A stretch of DNA of 64,000 nucleotides from Carnobacterium jeotgali MS3 (lineage in GTDB: Bacteria; Bacillota; Bacilli; Lactobacillales; Carnobacteriaceae), in contig NZ_JQNF01000010.1 of NCBI RefSeq assembly GCF_000745125.1, positions 744,001 through 808,000 of the forward strand, in the 5' to 3' direction. Both the position numbers and the translations under genes were made by a program. Positions 57,437 through 64,000 of the stretch are shown piece by piece. How positions within the stretch are numbered: the first letter of the stretch is position 1; each line of letters begins with the position of its first letter. Under the pieces are notes generated by a model, which was given only the letters and a program-made list of their open reading frames with translations, did not search any database and was not told where the DNA came from.

Positions 57437-57614
57437 TATTGAAACTACTGAAAAGAAGTCTTTTATTTTGAATAGTGCGAACTTAAAGCCATTAAATCCT
57501 ACTTTTTATAACATTTAAGTTAAATTATGCCGTTCTTGCTTTTCAAATCTTTTTTTTTAGGCTAGTATGTTTTACAGACAATAAAAAAATATAACAGAAA
57601 GGAGTGAAGGATAA

Positions 57615-58466
57615 ATGGAGATAATAGAAAAGGCACCAGCTAAAATTAATTTATGTTTGGATGTTTTGCATAAGAGAGATGATGGTTACCATGAAATGCA
57701 GATGGTAATGACTTCAGTTGATTTAGCAGATCGCATAGTGCTAAAAACAATTGAAGAAGATCAGATCGTTATTCATTCAACTAATGGTTTTCTACCACTG
57801 GATCAACGCAATCATGCGTACAAGGCTGCAAAACTTTTGAAAGATACCTATCAAATTGAAAAAGGCGTCGATATTAGTATTGAAAAGAATATTCCAATCG
57901 CTGCCGGTTTAGCTGGTGGTAGCAGTGATGCGGCTGCTACTTTAAGAGGACTTAATCGTTTATGGCATTTAAACTTGAGCAATGATGAATTAGCTCTTCT
58001 AGGTGAGAAAATCGGTTCGGATGTTCCTTATTGTGTTTATGGTGGAACAGCATATGCAACAGGTCGCGGAGAAAAAATACAGCAAATTGAGGCTCCGCCA
58101 CAATGTTGGGTAGTGTTGGTTAAGCCTAAAAAAGGTATTTCAACATGGACTGTTTTTGAAAATCTTTCATTTGATCAGTTAGTTCATCCGGAAACAGACA
58201 AAATGTTAACAGCTATTCAAGAAAAGGATTACGTTCAAATGGCTGACAGTACGGGTAATGCTTTAGAAACCGTTTCTGCTATAAAACAACCGGATATTAA
58301 TCATATCAAAAAAAAGATGCTTCAATTTGGAGCAGACGCTGCTTTAATGAGTGGAAGTGGCCCAACAGTGTATGCTTTATGTAAGAAATATTCAAAAGCT
58401 CAGCGTGTGTATAATGGTTTGAAAGGATTTTGTAATGAAGTTTACTTGGTACGAACGCTTAAGTAA
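57615..58466 (+). CDS. ispE: 4-diphosphocytidyl-2-C-methyl-D-erythritol kinase
   Basis: The 283 residues match IspE (GHMP kinase family): A-P-A-K-I-N-L-C-L-D-V at the N-terminus, the ATP loop P-I-A-A-G-L-A-G-G-S-S-D-A-A-A (about 97-111) and M-S-G-S-G-P-T-V-Y-A near 258. It phosphorylates CDP-methylerythritol in the MEP isoprenoid pathway. AAAGGAGTG precedes the ATG. In many Lactobacillales lacking the rest of the MEP pathway ispE is retained alone, which may also be the case here. Confidence 0.96.
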   Translation: MEIIEKAPAKINLCLDVLHKRDDGYHEMQMVMTSVDLADRIVLKTIEEDQIVIHSTNGFLPLDQRNHAYKAAKLLKDTYQIEKGVDISIEKNIPIAAGLAGGSSDAAATLRGLNRLWHLNLSNDELALLGEKIGSDVPYCVYGGTAYATGRGEKIQQIEAPPQCWVVLVKPKKGISTWTVFENLSFDQLVHPETDKMLTAIQEKDYVQMADSTGNALETVSAIKQPDINHIKKKMLQFGADAALMSGSGPTVYALCKKYSKAQRVYNGLKGFCNEVYLVRTLK

Positions 58467-58484
58467 ACTGGAAATTAGTCATAT

Positions 58485-58518
58485 AGATAGGGTTGAGGCA
58501 TTAGTCTCAACCCTATCT
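58485..58518 (+). other. Perfect 13-bp hairpin after ispE, no T-tract
   Basis: AGATAGGGTTGAG (58485-58497) and CTCAACCCTATCT (58506-58518) form a perfect stem with an eight-base loop. GTATATCC follows, so it is not a classic terminator in this orientation. Confidence 0.6.
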
Positions 58519-58554
58519 GTATATCCTATTGTTTATTCTAGAACGTTATTTTTC

Positions 58555-58583
58555 TTGACGCATAAAGTAGATAATGATAAGCT
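58555..58583 (+). promoter_or_regulatory. Promoter of the zinc ABC transporter operon
   Basis: TTGACG (58555-58560) and TAAGCT (58578-58583) with a 17-bp spacer and a TGA extension before the -10 box. Confidence 0.5.
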
Positions 58584-58600
58584 ACATAAGGAATTTTAAA

Positions 58601-58615
58601 TAGTAATGGTTACGA
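58601..58615 (+). promoter_or_regulatory. Zur-like operator
   Basis: TAGTAATGGTTACGA matches the Bacillus Zur core TCGTAATNATTACGA with two mismatches and is flanked by AAA and TTT as in the longer consensus. It lies just after the predicted transcription start, where a bound repressor would block the operon. Confidence 0.6.
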
Positions 58616-58674
58616 TTTAGGTAAAATAATAATTAAATAAAAAAAACAAATAAACAAAAGGAGGTATAAGCTCA

Positions 58675-59613
58675 ATGAACAGAAAAAAAAGAATTGGATT
58701 AGCGTTATTGTTCTCTATCTTGCTTATAGTAGTAGTAGGATGTGGGAGTCAAGAAGATGCTCAACCGAAATCAGATAAACTAACTGTTGTAACAACATTC
58801 TATCCGATGTATGATTTTACGAAAAATGTTGCAGGAGACAATGCAGATGTAACTTTATTGTTAGAAGCAGGTACAGATACGCATGGTTATGAACCCAGTG
58901 CGAAAGAAGTTGCGGCAATTTCAGAAGCAGATGTTTTTATTTACAATAGTGAGGAAATGGAAGTTTGGGTTTCAAGCGTTTTAGAAAGTATTGATACAGA
59001 AAATACGGTTGTAGTAAATGCTAGCGAAGGAATTTCATTATTGGAGTCAACAGAAGAACATAGTGAGCATGAAGCAGCAGGAGATGATCATGAGGTTGAT
59101 CCTCATATTTGGTTAGATCCTATACTTGCTAAAGAAGAAGTTAATAATATTAAAGCAGGGTTGATTGCTGCTGATCAAGAAAACGAAGAAACATATGAAA
59201 CAAATGCAACGGCGTACACTGAAAAATTAGAAACACTGAATCAAGAATTTGAAACAGCATTTAAAGGAGCAACTAAGCGTACTTTTGTGACACAACATGC
59301 AGCTTTTGCCTATTTAGCAAACAGATATGACTTGGAACAAGTTTCAATTGCGGGCATTTCAACTGAAGAAGAACCTAGCCCAGCTAAATTAGCTGAGTTA
59401 CAAGATTATGTAAAAGAGAACGATATAAAGTATATTTATTATGCAGAAACATCTTCTAGTAAAATTGCTGAAACACTAGCTAATGAGACAGATGCAGAAT
59501 TAGAAGTTTTAAATCCAATTGAAGGAATTACGACAGAAGACCAAGAAAAGGGAATCGATTATATTCAATTAATGAAAAATAATCTAGCCGCTCTAGAAAA
59601 AAGTATTCAATAA
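58675..59613 (+). CDS. Zinc ABC transporter substrate-binding lipoprotein (AdcA/ZnuA-like)
   Basis: The 312-residue protein has a lipobox VVGC (Cys23) and a TroA-type domain. Expected metal ligands are His in TDTHGYEPS, His in EVDPHIWLDP, His in VTQHAAFAYL and the late acidic residue. A His/Glu-rich loop (EEHSEHEAAGDDHE) precedes the second ligand, as in zinc rather than manganese binders. AAAGGAGG precedes the start. The AdcA-type C-terminal ZinT domain is absent. Confidence 0.92.
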   Translation: MNRKKRIGLALLFSILLIVVVGCGSQEDAQPKSDKLTVVTTFYPMYDFTKNVAGDNADVTLLLEAGTDTHGYEPSAKEVAAISEADVFIYNSEEMEVWVSSVLESIDTENTVVVNASEGISLLESTEEHSEHEAAGDDHEVDPHIWLDPILAKEEVNNIKAGLIAADQENEETYETNATAYTEKLETLNQEFETAFKGATKRTFVTQHAAFAYLANRYDLEQVSIAGISTEEEPSPAKLAELQDYVKENDIKYIYYAETSSSKIAETLANETDAELEVLNPIEGITTEDQEKGIDYIQLMKNNLAALEKSIQ

Positions 59614-59675
59614 CTAATGAAATAGGAGTAGGAGCAATAACTTCTGCCTATATGTAAAAGAAAGAAGGGATAACG

Positions 59676-60383
59676 ATGCATTACGTTGAAGTGAAGGATT
59701 TATCTTTTTATTATGACGAAGAGCCCGTACTGGAAAATATTTCTTTCACAGTTGATCCAGGCGAGTTTGTTATGCTGACGGGAGAAAATGGCGCAGCAAA
59801 ATCAACGTTATTACGCAATGTTTTAGGATTGCTCAAACCAACTAAGGGTTCAGCTAAAATTTCTGCTGTAAATAATCGGAATGAACCTTTATCAATCGGT
59901 TATATTCCGCAACAAGTCGCTTCGTTTAATGCTGGTTTTCCTAGTACAGTATTGGAATTGGTTCAATCTGGGCGCTATCAAAGAGGGAAATGGTTTAAAC
60001 GTTTAGATGCAGAAGACCATGAGCATGTTGAACGGTCATTAAAATCAGTTGGTATGTGGGATCTACGCCACAAAAAAATTGGCGATCTTTCTGGTGGACA
60101 GAAGCAACGTATATCACTAGCCCGTATTTTTGCGACAGATCCAGATTTATTTATTTTAGATGAACCCACTACGGGTATGGATTTAGACTCCAGAACAGAA
60201 TTTTATGAATTGTTAAAGCACAATAGTGAGTTTCATGGCAAAGGCATCTTAATGGTCACACATAATCATGAAGACATTAAAAACTATGCGGATAGACACA
60301 TTCAGCTTATCCGAAAGGAGGATTCCCCATGGAGATGTTTTTCTATGGATTCATGCAGCGAGCATTCCAAGCTGCATTCTTAA
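59676..60383 (+). CDS. Zinc ABC transporter ATPase (AdcC/ZnuC-like)
   Basis: The 235 residues have Walker A (GENGAAKST, about 36-44, with Ala in place of the usual Gly before Lys), LSGGQKQR, Walker B ([12 protein letters not shown]) and the H-loop (MVTHNHED). The alanine in Walker A is slightly unusual. The last 18 codons overlap the permease gene by 55 bp in another frame. GAAGGGATAACG precedes the ATG. Confidence 0.92.
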   Translation: MHYVEVKDLSFYYDEEPVLENISFTVDPGEFVMLTGENGAAKSTLLRNVLGLLKPTKGSAKISAVNNRNEPLSIGYIPQQVASFNAGFPSTVLELVQSGRYQRGKWFKRLDAEDHEHVERSLKSVGMWDLRHKKIGDLSGGQKQRISLARIFATDPDLFILDEPTTGMDLDSRTEFYELLKHNSEFHGKGILMVTHNHEDIKNYADRHIQLIRKEDSPWRCFSMDSCSEHSKLHS

Positions 60384-61159
60384 TTGCAGTTATTTCTCCA
60401 ATTCTAGGTCTGTTCTTAGTTCTTAGAAGACAATCATTGATGGCAGATACGTTATCACACATTTCATTAGCAGGAATTGCGTTGGGGTTGTTTTTAAATG
60501 TAAATCCAACCTTTATGACATTGATTGTAGTAATTATTGCAGCTGTGCTAATAGAATATTTAAGTACATTGTATAAATCTTATTCTGAAATATCGATTGC
60601 GATTTTGATGTCTGCTGGAATGTCTGTGGCTCTTGTTTTAATGAGTTTAAGCAGTGGCGGTTCTACCACTACTATTCAACAGTATTTGTTCGGATCTATC
60701 GTGACGATCAGCCAGCAACAACTCTATTTATTAGCGGCATTATTTTTGATTGTGATTGTTTTATTTTTGGTCTTTCGCAGACCGATGTATGTTTTGATTT
60801 TCGATGAAGATACGGCTTTTGCAGCTGGGTTACCAACGCGATTAATATCAATACTTTTCAATGTTATTACAGGGGTAACTATTGCGGTAATTATGCCGAT
60901 TGCAGGAGCGTTGCTGGTTTCAGCTATTATGATTCTCCCAGCAGCAATTGCTATGCGGATAAGCAAAAGTTTTAAATGGGTTATTCTTGTAGGTATTCTT
61001 GTGGGTATTGTAGGTATGTTTACAGGCTTAACTGTTTCATATGAATGGGGTACACCACCAGGCGCAACAATCACTTTGATTTTTATCTCTATTTTCATGA
61101 TTACAACAATGACAATAAAAGTAATCCAGCAGTTGAAATATAAAAAAAGTCGTTCTTAA
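60329..61159 (+). CDS. Zinc ABC transporter permease (AdcB/ZnuB-like)
   Basis: The 276-residue protein has eight to nine helices and matches the ABC-3 metal permease family ([30 protein letters not shown]). Its start, after AAAGGAGGATTCCCC, lies inside the ATPase gene, so translation is coupled. It completes a binding protein-ATPase-permease operon under the Zur-like box. Confidence 0.93.
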   Translation: MEMFFYGFMQRAFQAAFLIAVISPILGLFLVLRRQSLMADTLSHISLAGIALGLFLNVNPTFMTLIVVIIAAVLIEYLSTLYKSYSEISIAILMSAGMSVALVLMSLSSGGSTTTIQQYLFGSIVTISQQQLYLLAALFLIVIVLFLVFRRPMYVLIFDEDTAFAAGLPTRLISILFNVITGVTIAVIMPIAGALLVSAIMILPAAIAMRISKSFKWVILVGILVGIVGMFTGLTVSYEWGTPPGATITLIFISIFMITTMTIKVIQQLKYKKSRS

Positions 61160-61184
61160 TAAAGAGCTAGCGACCAAATAAATC

Positions 61185-61218
61185 AAAAGGATTGAGTGTT
61201 TTCTCAATCCTTTTTTTA
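61185..61218 (+). terminator. Terminator after the zinc permease gene
   Basis: AAAAGGATTGAG (61185-61196) and CTCAATCCTTTT (61203-61214) with a six-base loop and T-run. Confidence 0.92.
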
Positions 61219-61248
61219 TTTAGCAAAATTATGAAGGGAATGAATACG

Positions 61249-61296
61249 AAGGTTCGTATTTTTTTTGATGAGAAAGTGCTAATAAAAGCGAACGAT
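61249..61296 (+). promoter_or_regulatory. Pair of inverted PurBoxes upstream of purR
   Basis: AAGGTTCGTATTT (61249-61261) and AAAAGCGAACGAT (61284-61296) each match the PurBox half at 11 of 13 positions and face each other, the arrangement known for PurR control regions. A TATAAT (61342-61347) lies downstream. This indicates autoregulation of purR. Confidence 0.65.
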
Positions 61297-61411
61297 TTTA
61301 TAATATTTTTTAAAAAGCTACCTTTTTGTATGCGAAACGCGTATAATGATGTTTGACAGAAATAATGACCTGGCAAAACTAAAAAAATAAAACAATAGAA
61401 AAGGTGAAATA

Positions 61412-62230
61412 ATGAAGATAAAAAGAAGTGAACGCTTGATTGATATCACGCGTTACATGTTAGAACGACCGCATACATTAGTGCCGCTTACCTATTTTGC
61501 TAATCGTTACGACTCTGCAAAATCTTCTATCAGTGAAGATCTAAGCATAGTGAAAAAAACGTTTAGAGAACGAGGTACTGGAACATTGGAAACCGTTCCT
61601 GGAGCAGCAGGAGGAGTGCGGTATATACCTGAAATTGCAAAAGATGAAGCTGAAGAGTTTGCAAAAGAAATGTGTGAACGTTTATCCGAATCAGATCGTT
61701 TGTTACCAGGCGGATATGTCTATTTGTCTGATTTATTAGGACAACCAAGTGTGTTGCGTCAAGTAGGTAAAATTATTGCAACTAAATATTTAGAACAACC
61801 AATCGATGCCGTTATGACAGTAGCAACAAAAGGTGTTCCAATCGCTCAAGCAGTATCAACGTATTTAAATGTGCCGTTTGTTATTGTCCGCAGAGATTCT
61901 AAAATAACTGAAGGATCTACTGTGAGTGTTAATTATGTTTCTGGATCCTCAGATCGTGTTGAAAAAATGGAATTATCAAAACGCAGCTTAAAAAGAGGCT
62001 CCCGTGTATTGATTGTAGATGATTTCATGAAAGGTGGCGGTACCGTTAACGGTATGAAGAGCCTGATTGAAGAATTTGAGGCAGAATTAGTTGGAATTAC
62101 TGTTTTTGCAGAATCTACTTTTAGTGGCAACAGAATGGTTGATGAGTATACGTCACTTTTATGTGTAGATGAAGTCAATGTTCGTGAGAAAACGATACAT
62201 GTAGAACCGGGTAATTATTTTACTAAATAA
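61412..62230 (+). CDS. purR: Purine operon repressor
   Basis: The 272-residue protein is the Bacillus-type PurR: an N-terminal winged helix (about 1-75) and a phosphoribosyltransferase-like domain with the PRPP loop V-L-I-V-D-D-F-M-K-G-G-G-T (about 198-210). It binds PurBoxes and is released by PRPP. AAAGGTG precedes the ATG. In Bacillus purR follows ispE; here a zinc transporter operon lies between them. Confidence 0.97.
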   Translation: MKIKRSERLIDITRYMLERPHTLVPLTYFANRYDSAKSSISEDLSIVKKTFRERGTGTLETVPGAAGGVRYIPEIAKDEAEEFAKEMCERLSESDRLLPGGYVYLSDLLGQPSVLRQVGKIIATKYLEQPIDAVMTVATKGVPIAQAVSTYLNVPFVIVRRDSKITEGSTVSVNYVSGSSDRVEKMELSKRSLKRGSRVLIVDDFMKGGGTVNGMKSLIEEFEAELVGITVFAESTFSGNRMVDEYTSLLCVDEVNVREKTIHVEPGNYFTK

Positions 62231-62275
62231 AAAACAAGGACAAGAGTAAGAAGATTACTTTTGTCCTTGTTTTAT
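62229..62275 (+). terminator. Terminator after purR
   Basis: AAAACAAGGACAAAAGTAAT-like arms: ACAAGGACAA pairs with TTGTCCTTGT, followed by TTTTATTTG. Confidence 0.85.
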
Positions 62276-62442
62276 TTGTCTTTAACTATAAAAAAACACA
62301 AAGTGGTCAAGTCATATTGCTTCTTGAAAACTAATGGTGTATAAGCTATCATAAAACAGAAGACTTAGCAGTAAAAAGCCTTTACTTAGTAAAAATAACT
62401 AATCAAAATTAAAAAAAATTAAAGCAGATAGGAGTCTATATA

Positions 62443-63810
62443 ATGCCTCAACGTTATGCAATCATATTAGCAGCAGGACAAGGTTCAAGAATGAAATCTA
62501 AATTATATAAAGTGCTACATCCAGTTGCAGGAAAACCAATGGTAGGTCATGTAGTTAGTCAAGTTGAAGCTGTAGGCGCAGATAAAATCGTAACAATTGT
62601 TGGAGTTGGCGCTGAAAAGGTAAAAGATTATCTTGGAGAACGCTCTGAATACGCTGTTCAGTCTGAACAGTTAGGAACAGGACATGCTGTTATTCAAGCG
62701 GAAGAACTGTTAAAAGATAAAGAAGGAACAACTTTAGTTATTTGTGGAGATACACCACTTTTAACAGCTGAAACATTGACTCATTTGTTCGATAATCATC
62801 AAGAACAAGGAGCAAAAGCAACTATTTTAACAGCACATGCTGAAAACCCTACTGGTTATGGCCGAGTGATTCGGAATGAATTAGGAAACGTTGAAAAAAT
62901 AGTTGAACAAAAAGATGCAAGTCCAGAAGAATTGCAAGTTCAAGAAATTAATACGGGAACGTATTGTTTTGACAATCAACTATTATTTGAAGCACTAAAA
63001 CAAGTTGGAAATGATAACGTTCAAGGTGAGTATTATTTGCCAGACGTGATTGAAATACTAAAAAAACAAGAATATGTCGTTTCAGCTTATAAAATGGATC
63101 ATGAAGAAGAAGCTTTAGGTGTTAATGATCGTATCGCATTAGCCGAAGCAGCAAAATTAATGAGAAGTCGTATCAATAAAAAACATATGCAAAATGGGGT
63201 TACTTTTATTGACCCAACAACAACATACATTGATAGTGACGTTGAGATTGGTTCGGATACAGTTATTGAATCTGGTGTTGTCATCAAAGGAAAAACCGTT
63301 ATTGGAGAGGATTGCTTCATTGGTTCAAATTCTGAAATTTCAAATAGTGAAATAGGCAATCAAGTTCAAGTGAAAAGTTCCACTATTGTAGACTCTAAGA
63401 TGTCAGATAATAGTAATATTGGACCATATAGTCATCTACGCCCGAATAGCACAATTGGAAATTCTGTTCATATTGGTAATTTTGTTGAAATTAAAAATGC
63501 CACAATTGATCAAGATACTAAAGTAGGACATTTAACGTATATCGGAGATGCAGATTTAGGAAAAAACATTAATGTCGGATGCGGAACAATTTTTGTTAAT
63601 TATGATGGCAAGAATAAACACCGTACAACTGTTGGGGACAATGTATTTGTTGGTTGTAATGCTAACTTGATTGCTCCAATTACGATTGAAGAAAATGTTT
63701 ACATTGCTGCTGGTTCAACTATTACTAATGATGTACCAACGGATTCGATGGCCATTGCGAGAGCACGTCAAGAGAATAAAGCCAACTACTTTAATCGTTT
63801 GCCACATTAA
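62443..63810 (+). CDS. glmU: Bifunctional GlmU (N-acetylglucosamine-1-phosphate uridyltransferase / glucosamine-1-phosphate acetyltransferase)
   Basis: The 455-residue protein has the nucleotidyltransferase loop [12 protein letters not shown] (about 9-20) in the N-terminal half. A left-handed beta-helix of hexapeptide repeats runs from about 250 onward, ending in the acetyltransferase site ([20 protein letters not shown]). It makes UDP-GlcNAc for peptidoglycan and teichoic acids. AGATAGGAG precedes the ATG. It is followed by prs, as in Bacillus. Confidence 0.97.
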   Translation: MPQRYAIILAAGQGSRMKSKLYKVLHPVAGKPMVGHVVSQVEAVGADKIVTIVGVGAEKVKDYLGERSEYAVQSEQLGTGHAVIQAEELLKDKEGTTLVICGDTPLLTAETLTHLFDNHQEQGAKATILTAHAENPTGYGRVIRNELGNVEKIVEQKDASPEELQVQEINTGTYCFDNQLLFEALKQVGNDNVQGEYYLPDVIEILKKQEYVVSAYKMDHEEEALGVNDRIALAEAAKLMRSRINKKHMQNGVTFIDPTTTYIDSDVEIGSDTVIESGVVIKGKTVIGEDCFIGSNSEISNSEIGNQVQVKSSTIVDSKMSDNSNIGPYSHLRPNSTIGNSVHIGNFVEIKNATIDQDTKVGHLTYIGDADLGKNINVGCGTIFVNYDGKNKHRTTVGDNVFVGCNANLIAPITIEENVYIAAGSTITNDVPTDSMAIARARQENKANYFNRLPH

Positions 63811-63915
63811 AAATAAACTATAAAATGCTGAATTACTTGATTTTCAGAAGAAAAGTAATTATCATTAGTATGATATGAAGCAAATCAGTCCTAAATAAAG
63901 AAAGTGGAGGTTACT

Positions 63916-64000
63916 ATGTCAGAACAGTATTTTGATCCAAAGTTAAAGATTTTTGCGTTAAACTCAAACAAACCATTAGCAGAAAAAATTGCTAAATCGG
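63916..64000 (+). CDS. prs: Ribose-phosphate pyrophosphokinase, start only
   Basis: The first 28 codons match the N-terminus of Prs (PRPP synthetase): [27 protein letters not shown] precedes the ATG at good spacing. The gene runs off the end of the window. The glmU-prs order is the common Firmicute arrangement. Confidence 0.88.

Overview
The window looks like a chromosomal segment of a low-GC, Gram-positive member of the Lactobacillales. It is AT-rich, uses strong AGGAGG ribosome sites and has CcpA-type cre boxes. It carries a tyrosyl T-box, a Bacillus-type PurR, Veg and RnmV, and a GlpK with the HFYG phosphorylation motif. Protein resemblances (an Aerococcus-like lactate oxidase, YhfK, DhaKLM, GntP plus glycerate kinase) would fit Carnobacterium or a close relative. 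The genus is inference; no rRNA gene is present to settle it.

Layout. 0.2-4.2 kb: a DUF1456 protein, a DUF1846 protein behind a long leader, and an MFS transporter with a cre box upstream of its promoter. 4.4-7.9 kb: a probable murein-peptide scavenging operon (beta-lactamase-like hydrolase, cytoplasmic NlpC/P60 endopeptidase, oligopeptide-binding lipoprotein). 8.1-12.8 kb: glycerol kinase, an inserted 251-bp MITE, a small membrane protein and the PTS-dependent dihydroxyacetone kinase operon dhaKLM. 13.0-17.8 kb: conserved hypothetical genes, an AraC regulator fused to a GH39-like domain, and yidD. 18.0-24.9 kb: GMP reductase, a YhfK-like protein, a 51-bp tandem repeat array, a zinc alcohol dehydrogenase, T-box-controlled tyrS, a DUF488 protein and a LysR regulator. 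25.3-28.1 kb: lactate oxidase and lactate permease.

28.5-38.6 kb is an accessory, decaying region. It holds small membrane and orphan proteins, frameshifted or truncated genes, and three complete insertion sequences of different families (ISL3, IS30, IS1380), two of them with clear terminal repeats and target duplications. It also holds several small ORFs of 11-59 codons.

38.8-42.4 kb: a glycerate permease-kinase pair with a cre box and a CdaR-type regulator. 42.7-49.8 kb: a CzrA-like repressor divergent from a Zn/Cd/Co P-type ATPase, a luciferase-like oxidoreductase and a glutamine/glutamate-type ABC transporter. 50.0-64.0 kb is core genome: DUF72, a HAD phosphatase, metS-tatD-rnmV-rsmA, veg, ispE, a zinc ABC transporter behind a Zur-like box, autoregulated purR, glmU and the start of prs.

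The metabolic theme is the use of small C3 compounds (glycerol, dihydroxyacetone, glycerate, lactate) under CcpA control. I found no CRISPR array, prophage, tRNA or rRNA gene. The least explained items are the 51-bp repeat array, the ISL3-derived MITE, the AraC-GH39 fusion and the tiny overlapping ORFs next to the IS30 copy.
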